NCBI GenBank assembly: GCA_945897075.1
Contig: CAMDEX010000020.1
Location: 1-39,724 of the forward strand
Source: Litorilinea aerophila
Lineage (GTDB): Bacteria > Chloroflexota > Anaerolineae > Caldilineales > Caldilineaceae
Direction: 5' to 3'
Length of the DNA: 39,724 bases
In this document: positions 24,275 through 32,209 of the stretch, piece by piece
Position numbering within the stretch: the first letter of the stretch is position 1
Layout of the letters: every line of letters begins with the position of its first letter
Notes under the pieces: model-generated
What the model was told of the DNA's origin: nothing
Seen by the model: only the letters and a program-made list of their open reading frames with translations
Databases searched by the model: none
Translations under genes and position numbers: made by a program

Positions 24275-24352
24275 AATAGAACGCGGACGACGCTGAAAGG
24301 GCGGATTGACGCGGATAAAAATCTGCGCAAATCTGCGTCCGCTTTTCGTCAT
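24275..24352. repeat. Dispersed CGCGGAC/ATCTGCG repeat, copy A
   Basis: AATAGAACGCGGACGACGC, GGGCGGATTGACGCGGATAA, AAATCTGCGCAAATCTGCGT then CCGC. The beginning and end are imperfect inverted repeats, so the RNA could fold into a long hairpin. A second copy follows 40 bases later. Confidence 0.7.
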
Positions 24353-24391
24353 TACCGGTCTCAGCCGGTCGTGCTGCCTGATTTGAAAATA

Positions 24392-24475
24392 GAACGCGGA
24401 TCAAGCGGATTGGCAGATAACAGCGGACAAAAATCTGCGAAAATCAATCTTTTCTGCGCAATCTGCGTCCTATCT
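24392..24475. repeat. Dispersed CGCGGAT/ATCTGCG repeat, copy B
   Basis: AATAGAACGCGGATCAAGCG, GATTGGCAGATAACAGCGG, AAAAATCTGCGAAAATC and GCGCAATCTGCGTCC, in the same order as copy A. The two tandem copies fill the 257-base gap between the P-loop gene and the CHAT gene; nothing else is visible there. Confidence 0.7.
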
Positions 24476-24481
24476 TCTTTG

Positions 24482-26149
24482 TTACCTACCGAAACGTTTG
24501 CGCAGCCAACTGACCGCGCTCTCGCCGGCGCGGCCAACTACACGCCCGACCGCAGGGGTGGCGAAGAGTCCCGCCAGTGTTTCGGCCAGTTCAGGCAGAT
24601 TGTCCAGCAGCCAGTCACCGATCTGTGTGATGGTACTGGCGCTGGGCGTCTCGTTCTCGCCCACTTTGGTCAACTCGCCGCGCAAAAGTTGAAGCTGAAA
24701 TTGGGCCATCTGCGTTTTCATGGCGTCGATCTGGCCCTGCCGCGCCGCCAACGCGGCTTCAACCGCGGCCAGCTTTTGCGTGATGATCTCCTTGTCGTCC
24801 GGCGTCGGCGTACCCACCAGTTCATAGACCGTCTGGCTAATCTGCTTGCCGATTGCCACATTTTTTGCGCCCGCGCCTACACTGGCAACGATAAAATCAC
24901 CGCCAAAGCCGGAGGCGTTGATGCCGCTCACCGCCGAACTCTGATCCCCGACGCGATTCCACCACGGCTGCTCGGTTTTCTCCGCCACGGCCACGCTCTC
25001 CTTCTCCGAAGTTAATGTAAAGAGTCGCCCCTCTTCGCAGCGGATAAAAAGCACGGGTGTCGCCCACTCCTGGCTATCCTTTGTGAAGAGGGCTATTCTC
25101 GCCTGGGCCAGGGCTGCCTCTACGGGATAGTTCGCGGCCACGGCTTCGTAGAAGGCACGCGCCAGAAGCGGTGCGGCGCGGTCGGAGATTTCCCGCTGCA
25201 TGGCAATCGCAGCCGGGATGCCCTGCTGCACAAGCGTCTGCGCCACGCCGCTGAAAACGTCGGTCTGGGATGCAAGCGCGCCGGCGCAGGCGTTGAGAAA
25301 GAGCAGACGCAAAGAGCGGTGGTTGTGCAGCAGCGTTGCCAGGTGTTCTGCCGCCACCGTCGCCGCGTGGCCGTCGGCGTCGGCAAAGACCAGCCCGCCC
25401 GTCTCGCTCTGTGGGTCATAGACGCCGTGGCCGACAAAATGCAGGACGTGAAACGACCCCTCGACCAGCCGTCGGCGCAGGCCATCCAGCGTCGGCGGGG
25501 TCAGCCGTTCTACAACAATTGTATTCGTTTTTTGCAGCGCAGCCAGCGCCGCCGCCAGCGCCGCCCATTCGCTTTCCACATCCAGCGCATCCAGACCGCT
25601 GGGGCTGGCCAGCACGGCCAGAATGCGCAGGGGCGGCTCGACAAGCAGACCCTCTGGCTGCGGCAGGTTTAGGGCCAGATAGCGTACAATCGGTGTGCGT
25701 TCGGCCAGGGCCAGAAAGCGCCGGGCTGTGGCGTCGTAGAGCAGTTCCCAGGGCAGGGCTGCCAGCTCCGGTGTGCGCTGCAGGCGCAGATTGAGACGCA
25801 AGCCGTCCTCGTCGCCGATGCGGGCCAGACTGCCGCGCAGAGCATCACCGACCGCTCCATAAAAGAGAGCGTCGTAGAGGTTTGCGCCCAGCCGCTGGCT
25901 CTGCACGGCGTCGAGGTGGCCGGTCTGCCAGCCGTCTATCTCCGCTGGCGTCAGCGGCACAGCGAAAGAATCTTCGGCCTGGCCGCCGGGCGAGCGCAGC
26001 GTCTCCACCCGGTAGCCGCTGTTTTGGCCGCGCTTGTCATAGGCGAAGGAAAGATCAAAGGGATGATAGCGACCGCGAAAGGGCATGGACAACCATTCCT
26101 CTCTGGTGAGCAGGGCCTCTGTTGCGAAAGGTGAAACCGTATACACCAT
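24482..26149 (-). CDS. CHAT-domain (caspase-like) protein
   Basis: Predicted cysteine protease of the caspase-related CHAT family, 555 residues. Residues about 120-370 hold the domain: catalytic His in VLHFVGHGVYDP (near 236) and Cys in LLFLNACAGA (near 286), then GVAQTLVQQGIPAAIAMQ and AFYEAVA. The N-terminus resembles the substrate-like region common in bacterial CHAT proteins. The C-terminal part has GGDFIVASVGAGAKNVAIGK followed by a coiled coil (KLAAVEAALAARQGQIDAMK) and a small helical end, probably for assembly. ATG 26149 is preferred over a TTG at 26173. No obvious proteolytic target or partner is adjacent. Confidence 0.85.
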   Translation of the reverse strand: MVYTVSPFATEALLTREEWLSMPFRGRYHPFDLSFAYDKRGQNSGYRVETLRSPGGQAEDSFAVPLTPAEIDGWQTGHLDAVQSQRLGANLYDALFYGAVGDALRGSLARIGDEDGLRLNLRLQRTPELAALPWELLYDATARRFLALAERTPIVRYLALNLPQPEGLLVEPPLRILAVLASPSGLDALDVESEWAALAAALAALQKTNTIVVERLTPPTLDGLRRRLVEGSFHVLHFVGHGVYDPQSETGGLVFADADGHAATVAAEHLATLLHNHRSLRLLFLNACAGALASQTDVFSGVAQTLVQQGIPAAIAMQREISDRAAPLLARAFYEAVAANYPVEAALAQARIALFTKDSQEWATPVLFIRCEEGRLFTLTSEKESVAVAEKTEQPWWNRVGDQSSAVSGINASGFGGDFIVASVGAGAKNVAIGKQISQTVYELVGTPTPDDKEIITQKLAAVEAALAARQGQIDAMKTQMAQFQLQLLRGELTKVGENETPSASTITQIGDWLLDNLPELAETLAGLFATPAVGRVVGRAGESAVSWLRKRFGR

Positions 26150-26327
26150 AACACACTCTGGGCGTGCGGACAACTACCGCAAAAATCACTCCGACTTTCT
26201 CCCATAAACCAGTAGGCCAGTAGGCCATTGTGCCTGTTTGCCTCCTGTCCAGCCACCGCTTGCGAAGCCGGGTACACTCTGTTTGACTGAGAGTATCGTC
26301 AGAAAGCGTCTATTGTGGAGGTGGTAG

Positions 26328-26789
26328 GTGGGAAAGCACGCAGTCCGCTACATACTGTTGGTCGTCCTGCTCCTGTCATCAACGCTGGCCGCGGCGGGAT
26401 GCAGCAGCCAAAACGGGGAGATGAACGATGCAATGGCCGTGGCGATGGCAGACCCGGCCACGCTGTCCGCCGCGCTGGCCGCAGAACCCCAGCGTGTGAC
26501 AGAAGCCTACCGCTTTGCCGCGGCCAACGCTGAGATTCTGGCCCAGATGCCCTGCTATTGCGGCTGTGGGGAGATGGGCCATACATCCAACTATAGCTGT
26601 TTCTGGCAGACCGACGGCGGGCTGGAACTCCACGCCACCGGCTGCGGTATCTGTGTCGACATTGCCCAGGACACGCTGCAAGCGCTGCGCCAGGGCCGCT
26701 CGCTCTACGATATCCGTGCCCAGATTGACGCCGACTACAGCCGTTTCGGCCCGTCCACCGATACGCCGCCAGTCAGCGCCAACCCGTGA
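26328..26789 (+). CDS. PCYCGC-motif lipoprotein
   Basis: Exported lipoprotein of 153 residues with signal peptide and lipobox LAAAGC (C24). The family-defining PCYCGC is at 75-80, followed by CFWQTDGG and GCGICVDIAQ, so at least seven cysteines are available for metal binding or redox work outside the membrane. GTG 26328 is preceded by GGAGG about 9 bases upstream. It is 10 bases before the CuA-cytochrome gene and faces away from the CHAT gene. It probably handles copper or disulfides for that protein; this is inferred from context. Confidence 0.82.
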   Translation: MGKHAVRYILLVVLLLSSTLAAAGCSSQNGEMNDAMAVAMADPATLSAALAAEPQRVTEAYRFAAANAEILAQMPCYCGCGEMGHTSNYSCFWQTDGGLELHATGCGICVDIAQDTLQALRQGRSLYDIRAQIDADYSRFGPSTDTPPVSANP

Positions 26790-26799
26790 GCAGTGATAA

Positions 26800-27849
26800 A
26801 TGAAGATCGTTCTGAAACCCACTTCAGCCAAAGTCAGAGAGAATCCCGTCGGCTTTCCCCTTGCCCTCCTTTTGGCGGTAGGTATCACCATTTGGACAAC
26901 AGCAGAATTCTGGCGCTATTGGCGTGCAACCCTGCCGCTGCAAGCGGCCACACTCCATTTGCAGGCCGTGCAGCCGGAAAACGGTGGCTGGCTGGGCGAT
27001 AGGTTGCGCGTCACGGCCGGGCAGCCTGTGCGTCTGGTGGTGGAGGGCGTCGCAGGCAGCCACGCTTTTGCCATCGGCCACACAGCCATCGCCAGTCCAG
27101 CGATTATGCCCGGCCAGGAGTGGATTGTAGAATTCATCGCGCCTGCGCCAGGCCGCTATGTACTCTACTGCACCCAGTGGTGCAGCCCAAACCATTGGCG
27201 TATGCGCACAGTGTTGGAGGTGGCGGACCCGAACAACCCTGACGCGGCGCTGGTCTATGCCCAGGAAGCGCAACGCTATCAGCTCCCCCTGGCCCAAATG
27301 AATTTGGACACACCCCACCCGGCTGCTATGTGGCCGAAAGAGCGTCCCAATGCCGCCGCCGGTGCAACTGCCTGGGCGCGACTCTGGCCGGATGTTTCAC
27401 CGACAGAAGCGGCGGCTGTCCTCGGCTGGCCGCTGATCACACCAGAGCAGGTCTACCAAAATGTCAGTGGCGCAAGCGGGTCTGCTTTGCCCGCTCCAGC
27501 CCAATTGAGCGAGCAGGAGCGCTGGGATGTGGTTGCCTATCTTTGGCAAACCCAGACGACGCCCCAGGCATTGGCTACGAGCGCTGCCCTCTACAGCCAG
27601 AACTGCGCTGCTTGTCACGGAGAGAGCGGCGCGGGGGACGGTTTCGCCGCCAGTTTTGCGCCCGTAGCCGTGCCCAATCTCACGGACCCAACGACGGCCG
27701 CGGGTGCATCCCCGGCGCTCTACTACGCCAAAATCGCCCGGGGCGGTATAGGCACGGGTATGCCCAACTGGGGCACGATCTTCCGGGAAGACGAGTTGTG
27801 GGCGCTCGTCGCTACCCTACACACATTTTTGTTCGATGACAGCCAGTGA
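26800..27849 (+). CDS. CuA-domain/cytochrome c fusion protein
   Basis: Membrane-anchored electron-transfer protein. One N-terminal helix (about 19-40) precedes a cupredoxin domain like cytochrome oxidase subunit II with a full CuA set: H88 in GSHAFAIG, and C124, C128, H132, M135 in CTQWCSPNHWRM. The C-terminal cytochrome c has CAACH (269-273) and a candidate axial Met at 321 in TGMPNWG. Between them, LSEQERWDVVAYLWQ looks like the end of a second cytochrome c domain that has no CXXCH. No catalytic oxidase or nitrous-oxide reductase subunit is nearby, so the partner is unknown. Confidence 0.85.
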   Translation: MKIVLKPTSAKVRENPVGFPLALLLAVGITIWTTAEFWRYWRATLPLQAATLHLQAVQPENGGWLGDRLRVTAGQPVRLVVEGVAGSHAFAIGHTAIASPAIMPGQEWIVEFIAPAPGRYVLYCTQWCSPNHWRMRTVLEVADPNNPDAALVYAQEAQRYQLPLAQMNLDTPHPAAMWPKERPNAAAGATAWARLWPDVSPTEAAAVLGWPLITPEQVYQNVSGASGSALPAPAQLSEQERWDVVAYLWQTQTTPQALATSAALYSQNCAACHGESGAGDGFAASFAPVAVPNLTDPTTAAGASPALYYAKIARGGIGTGMPNWGTIFREDELWALVATLHTFLFDDSQ

Positions 27850-27921
27850 AAAAATGCAGTAGACGACGGGGTTTGACTTGGCGCGGGAAATGCTGCAACA
27901 TTCAATGAAAGGGAGTGCATA

Positions 27922-28428
27922 ATGAGCAATCAACACAAATCGGTAGCCATACCCCCCAAAGCACAGAAAGCCGCCAGACCCCAGTGGCTGCTGCCTACGC
28001 TGCTTGGCGTGGCGGCATTGGCTGTGATAGCCCTGGTGATCTGGCTGGCACAGGGGCGACAGACGAGCGTGACCTCGCCATCCGCAGTGGTTGGGCAACC
28101 GAGCGCTGCCATTGACCAGACCACATTCGATTACGGCAACGTCAAACTTGGCACAACAATCGAGACGGTCTTCCGGGTCAAGAACGTGGGCGATCAGGCG
28201 CTGGTCTTCCTGAGGGAACCAGACGTAGAAGTCGTCGAGGGCTGCTGACCACCCCGCGCCGTCGTCGGTGCGACGACACTCCAGCCGGGTGAGGAAACAG
28301 CCGTCAAGCTGCAATTTATGATGCACGAAGGCATGGACGGACAGCACGACTTTCGTGTCCATGTGCTGACCAACGATCCACAACAGCCAGAGCAAGAGGT
28401 CGTCATCCGCTCAAATTGGGTGCCCTAA
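27922..28428 (+). CDS. DUF1573 protein with in-frame TGA, candidate selenoprotein
   Basis: Membrane-anchored protein (helix about 23-43) with one DUF1573 immunoglobulin-like domain (TTFDYGNVKLGTTIETVFRV onward). After VEVVEGC the frame meets TGA at 28246-28248, then continues with good family sequence (PPRAVVGATTLQPGEETAV to VHVLTNDPQQPEQEVVI) to TAA at 28426. If TGA is read as selenocysteine, residue 109 forms a Cys108-Sec109 pair, where I recall relatives having Cys-Cys. A 7-bp hairpin lies 12 bases after the TGA. Without recoding the product is a 108-residue fragment. The start has GGGAG 7 bases upstream. Confidence 0.72.
28249..28277 (+). promoter_or_regulatory. Candidate bacterial SECIS hairpin
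   Basis: GTCGTCG (28261-28267) pairs perfectly with CGACGAC (28271-28277) around a GTG loop. The loop is about 20 bases after the in-frame TGA, within the spacing typical of bacterial SECIS elements, and carries a GU. GTCGTC also occurs at 28231 before the TGA and could pair with the same right arm, so the fold is not unique. Confidence 0.5.
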
Positions 28429-28429
28429 A

Positions 28430-28543
28430 TATAGTCGTTCAGATAATTCTCTGTAGGGGCGCTTGCTTGCTGCGCCCGGCACACACGCGACGGGCGCAGC
28501 AAGCAGCGCCCCTACAGTGAGAATTTTTACCTGAAAAACTATA
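28430..28543. mobile_element. Palindromic MITE-like element
   Basis: The left half (28430-28478) and the right half (28491-28543) are imperfect inverted copies of about 50 bases: outer TATAGT...TTCAG, then ATTCTC, then TGTAGGGGCGCTTGC...GCTGCGCCCG. The centre is GCACACACGCGA. No coding capacity. The length and full-length symmetry fit a miniature inverted-repeat element; it inserted between the DUF1573 gene and the response regulator. It may also terminate transcription. Confidence 0.65.
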
Positions 28544-28563
28544 GCCAATGGACGGAAACAGAC

Positions 28564-29229
28564 ATGACAGACAAAACGGAAACACAAGTGATCGGCGTCT
28601 TGCTGGCCGACGACCACACGGTGGTGCGCAAAGGCATTCGCGACTTCTTGGAAGAGGATCCAGAGATTCGGATTCTGGCTGAGGCCGGCGACGGCCAGCA
28701 AGCCTGGGCGCTCTTGGCCCAGCAACAGCCCGATGTGGCTGTGCTGGACATCCGTATGCCCGGTCTCAGCGGCATCGAATTGACCGAGCGCATCAAAGCG
28801 CGTTACCCGCAGGTGCGCGTGTTGATTCTGACCGCCTATGACGACGAGCCGTATATCTTTGCCCTGCTGCGCGCCGGGGCCGATGGTTACGTACTCAAAA
28901 CCGCCAGCAGCAGAGATCTCTTGCAGGCCGTCAAGAGCGTAGCCGCGGGCAAGAGTGTGCTTGACCCCGACGTGGCCCCCAAAGTCATCGCCAATCTGGC
29001 CGGCAACCGCGCCATCGAGCCGTTGAGCGACCGCGAGCTGGAGGTTCTGCGTTGGGTATCCAAAGGGCGTAGCAACCGGGAGATCGGCCAGATGCTGGAC
29101 ATCAGCGGGCGCACAGTCCAGGGCCATCTGGCCAATGTCTTTGGCAAACTGCATGTGGCCTCGCGCACCGAAGCCGTCACTGTCGGTCTACAGCGCGGGC
29201 TGATCACGCTGGAAGAGAGCCAAACCTGA
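28564..29229 (+). CDS. NarL/FixJ-type response regulator
   Basis: Two-component DNA-binding regulator. Receiver domain: acidic pair in LLADDHTVVRKG (D16, D17), phosphoacceptor D62 in AVLDIRMPGLSG, LILTAYDD with switch Thr near 91, and YVLKTASS with Lys near 113. The C-terminal LuxR-type helix-turn-helix begins at LSDRELEVLRWVSKGRSNRE (about 154-173). 221 residues is normal. It is 23 bases upstream of the histidine kinase gene and surely works with it. Candidate targets are the metal genes on both sides; the signal is not evident. Confidence 0.93.
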   Translation: MTDKTETQVIGVLLADDHTVVRKGIRDFLEEDPEIRILAEAGDGQQAWALLAQQQPDVAVLDIRMPGLSGIELTERIKARYPQVRVLILTAYDDEPYIFALLRAGADGYVLKTASSRDLLQAVKSVAAGKSVLDPDVAPKVIANLAGNRAIEPLSDRELEVLRWVSKGRSNREIGQMLDISGRTVQGHLANVFGKLHVASRTEAVTVGLQRGLITLEESQT

Positions 29230-29252
29230 CAAAGAATGAAGAGGGCAGCCTG

Positions 29253-30950
29253 ATGCGGCTACTGAAAACGATCCGTCTGCCCTTCTCCCTGCGCAGCTTG
29301 CGCGCCCAACTTCTGCTCTGGGTGGCGCTGCCCGTCGCCATCGGAATCTTCGCCCTCTCCCTCACCGAGCTGCGCAGCCACGAACAGGCCATGCAACATC
29401 TGCTGCAAGAGCGGGCCGACAATCTGGTCCAGGCCGCGGCCGCGCTGGTTGCCATGCGCCTGGACGACCAGCGCGATTTGTTGCTGCAAAGCGCGAGCAA
29501 TTCGGTTTTGTACAGTGAGCAGATTGGGCAGTGGACTCAGGCATTGGAGGAGATGGATCCTCTGCTGCCTGTCAGCGCGGCTATCTTTGACACTACAGGC
29601 CGTCTGCTGACCCGCAATGCCCGCTCGGATTGGGCCAGCGGGCAGGTGGCTAGCCCGCTAGCCCAAAGAACGATAGACGGTACGGTCGTTGCGGCTACAG
29701 AGGGCAGCGGCCCGGACGCGCTCCTGCTTTTGGCCGCGTCTATCCCCGGTGTCCCCTCAGAGCGGGTGCTGATCATCGCAACACCCATCTCATCCCTCGC
29801 CCTGCCAGAAACCCTTGCCCCCCTTGCCTTCCATCCTGACTCTACACTGATTCTCACAAGCGCCGACGGTCTGCTCCTTCTGCAACTGGGCGATGGTGAG
29901 CCAGGAACGGGACCCAAAGTGGTCTTGTCCCAGGCTACTCTTCCCTTGACCGGCTGGCAACTCGATTTCCAGGAGTCGTGGGAGGGGATGGTTCCCCCCA
30001 TTCTACGCTTCGAGAATGTACTCTTTGTGGTGGTGGCGATGGCGGTCGTTGTCTCTCTGCTCTCGGCCTATTTCGGTCTGCGCCATATCGTGCAGCCCCT
30101 GCAAAAGTTGGATGTTGCGGCCAAGCGGGTGGGGTGGGGCGATTTTGAGGCCATCCAAGAAGCGGTGGGCGGTGTGCAAGAGATCGAGGACCTGCGGGTG
30201 GCCCTGGCTGGCATGGCCGACCAATTGCGCCGCCACCAGCAGGAATTGCAGGGCTATATCGGGGCTATGACTCTGGGCCAGGAAGAGGAGCGCAAGCGGG
30301 TGGCCCGGGAGTTGCACGACGACACTGTGCAGGCGCTGATTGCCCTGAATCAGCAGGCCGAGCTGATCGAGCGGCGGGTGGTCAGCGACCCAGCCGACGC
30401 GGCCCTTCGTCTGGCTGATCTGCGCCCGCTCATCAGCCGTACAATTGCCGATCTGCGCCGCCAGATTCACGACCTGCGCCCGCTCTATCTGGAAGACCTG
30501 GGCTTTGTACCGGCTTTGGAGATGCTGATGCGCCAGGTGTGCGAACGCAGCGGGCTGATCGGCGACTTTGAATGCAGCGGTGAAGCCCAACGGCGGCTGG
30601 ACTCGACAGTGGAGATCAGCGGTTTTCGCATTGTGCAAGAGGCCCTGCGCAATGTGGCAACCCACGCCCACGCCTCTTGGGTACACATGGAATTGGTCTT
30701 CGAGTCCACGGGCATCACCCTGCGTGTGGAGGACGACGGCATCGGTTTCCAGACCCCCAGCCACCCCTTTCACCTGGCCGAGACGGGCCATTACGGGCTG
30801 TTGGGGATGCGCGAGCGGGCCGGACTGCACGGCGGGCGGTTGCAGGTGGAGAGCGAAGCAGGGCGGGGTACGACGGTGACGGCCTGGCTGCCCGCCTCGG
30901 CGCAACAACCCATCACCGACGAAACTTCTCCCATTTCCTCTCTCATCTAA
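29253..30950 (+). CDS. Sensor histidine kinase, NarX/DegS (HisKA_3) type
   Basis: Membrane sensor kinase of 565 residues. Helix 1 about 20-38, a long extracytoplasmic sensor segment to about 250, helix 2 near 255-275, then HAMP (LRHIVQPLQKLDVAAKRVGW). HisKA_3 with phosphoacceptor H355 in RVARELHDDTVQALI; ATPase boxes EALRNVATHAHAS (N box), VEDDGIGF and HYGLLGMRERAGLHGG (G boxes). The sensor domain is not a family I recognise. Paired with the response regulator upstream. Confidence 0.93.
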   Translation: MRLLKTIRLPFSLRSLRAQLLLWVALPVAIGIFALSLTELRSHEQAMQHLLQERADNLVQAAAALVAMRLDDQRDLLLQSASNSVLYSEQIGQWTQALEEMDPLLPVSAAIFDTTGRLLTRNARSDWASGQVASPLAQRTIDGTVVAATEGSGPDALLLLAASIPGVPSERVLIIATPISSLALPETLAPLAFHPDSTLILTSADGLLLLQLGDGEPGTGPKVVLSQATLPLTGWQLDFQESWEGMVPPILRFENVLFVVVAMAVVVSLLSAYFGLRHIVQPLQKLDVAAKRVGWGDFEAIQEAVGGVQEIEDLRVALAGMADQLRRHQQELQGYIGAMTLGQEEERKRVARELHDDTVQALIALNQQAELIERRVVSDPADAALRLADLRPLISRTIADLRRQIHDLRPLYLEDLGFVPALEMLMRQVCERSGLIGDFECSGEAQRRLDSTVEISGFRIVQEALRNVATHAHASWVHMELVFESTGITLRVEDDGIGFQTPSHPFHLAETGHYGLLGMRERAGLHGGRLQVESEAGRGTTVTAWLPASAQQPITDETSPISSLI

Positions 30951-31082
30951 CCCGTTACCAGGCCATTTCGCCTACCCCTTTCCCGCCTCTCTGCCCTTCC
31001 GCTCCACTCCGCCTTCCGCTATCATTGGTTCACACTGTGAATTCGTCTGCCGATAGAATACCGATGGAAGAAGGAGAAAGAG

Positions 31083-31451
31083 ATGAACTTACTCCTGAAC
31101 AATCACACCCCCCATTGTGCTTGTCATCTGGAAACGATCCAGAAGCCTGTGACAACGGAGCAGATGGACGCGGCCGCGTCCATCTTTCTGCTGGTGTGGG
31201 GGATGGGCTGCCCCAACTGTGCGCTGCGCGTGCGCGATAGCCTGTTGCAGATCGACGGCGTACTGGATGCACGGGTCACGCTGGAACGGGGGCTGGCCCA
31301 GGTCTTCGACCCCGCCACCGTACAGCCGGACAGATTGCCGGCAGCCGTAGCCGCGGCCGGCGACGACGGTCGTCACCGCTATCTGGCCCAGGTGTTGGCG
31401 TGGGAGGGCGATCCGTCCCTGCCTCTTCAAACGAACGAGCAGGCGATGTGA
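31083..31451 (+). CDS. HMA-domain metal-binding protein with extra His/Cys tail
   Basis: Small heavy-metal-associated protein of 122 residues, probably a copper chaperone. The metal-site loop is [20 protein letters not shown] (C43 and C46), close to the GMxCxxC of Atx1/CopZ, and [16 protein letters not shown] completes the ferredoxin-like fold. The N-terminus adds HTPHCACH (residues 8-15), a second potential metal site not usual for CopZ. The ATG has GGAGAAAGAG upstream. Its stop overlaps the next gene's GTG start by 4 bases, so it is coupled to the DUF2085 gene. Confidence 0.8.
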   Translation: MNLLLNNHTPHCACHLETIQKPVTTEQMDAAASIFLLVWGMGCPNCALRVRDSLLQIDGVLDARVTLERGLAQVFDPATVQPDRLPAAVAAAGDDGRHRYLAQVLAWEGDPSLPLQTNEQAM

Positions 31452-32209
31452 ATAGACCACAGACTGGAACATCCACAATCGCGCATCCTCCCATCAAGCC
31501 AGCAGAGCGTCACACCCGGCCCCGGCTGGCTGTCGCTGTGGACAGTTTCGCCGCGTCCGTCGGACGCCATTGGCTGCTCTTGCTCCTGGCGCTGATGCTC
31601 GTTGTGACCGGTTTGCCCTTCCTGGCCCCGGTCTTGATGGCTATCGGCTGGACGGGCGCGGGCACGTTCATCTACACTATCTACACTCCCTTCTGTCACC
31701 AGTTGCCCCAACGCAGCTGGTTTCTCTTTGGCGAGAAGCTGACCTACACGCTGGAGGAGATCAATCGCGTCTACCCATCCAGCGATCCCTGGCAGTTGCG
31801 CTTCTTCTACGGCACAGCGGCGATGGGCTGGAAGGTGGCCTGGAGCGACCGCATGCTCAGTTTCTACACAATGACGCCGATCTTCGGGCTGCTCTACGCG
31901 GCTTTGAGGCGCTGGCGTCTGCGTCCGCTTCCCTGGCGCGTCTTTGTCCTGACGCTGCTGCCAATTGCTCTGGACGGCGCAACCCACATCCTCAGCGACC
32001 TGATTTTTGGCGTCTCCAACGGCGGCTTTCGCGACACAAACGTCTGGCTGGCCGCGCTGACGGGCAACGCCTTTCCCGCTTTCTACGCCGGGGATCAATT
32101 GGGCACGTTCAACTGGTGGGCGCGGCTGCTCACCGGTCTTCTGGCGGCCTGGGGCGTCGCCTTCTTCGCCTTTCCCTGGCTTGACCAACTTTTCCGTCGA
32201 CAAAATTAG
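31448..32209 (+). CDS. DUF2085 membrane protein
   Basis: Integral membrane protein of 253 residues matching DUF2085. The hallmark [16 protein letters not shown] is near residue 78-93; about four to five hydrophobic segments follow ([30 protein letters not shown] region, [32 protein letters not shown]). The conserved His, Cys and Asp within helices suggest metal or redox work, but function is not established. The GTG start (MNRPQTGT) overlaps the HMA gene stop as GTGA. It converges with the P1B ATPase gene, their ends overlapping by 4 bases. Confidence 0.8.
   Translation: MNRPQTGTSTIAHPPIKPAERHTRPRLAVAVDSFAASVGRHWLLLLLALMLVVTGLPFLAPVLMAIGWTGAGTFIYTIYTPFCHQLPQRSWFLFGEKLTYTLEEINRVYPSSDPWQLRFFYGTAAMGWKVAWSDRMLSFYTMTPIFGLLYAALRRWRLRPLPWRVFVLTLLPIALDGATHILSDLIFGVSNGGFRDTNVWLAALTGNAFPAFYAGDQLGTFNWWARLLTGLLAAWGVAFFAFPWLDQLFRRQN

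Noticed and set aside
23697-24404. Longer start for the small P-loop protein
   Set aside because: The extra residues translate the dispersed intergenic repeat; the P-loop strand begins at the ATG at 24224.
28246-28248. TGA as the true end of a 108-residue DUF1573 protein
   Set aside because: The domain is cut in the middle and continues in the same frame with family-like sequence for 59 codons; a hairpin follows at SECIS distance. A nonsense mutation remains possible and is stated as such.
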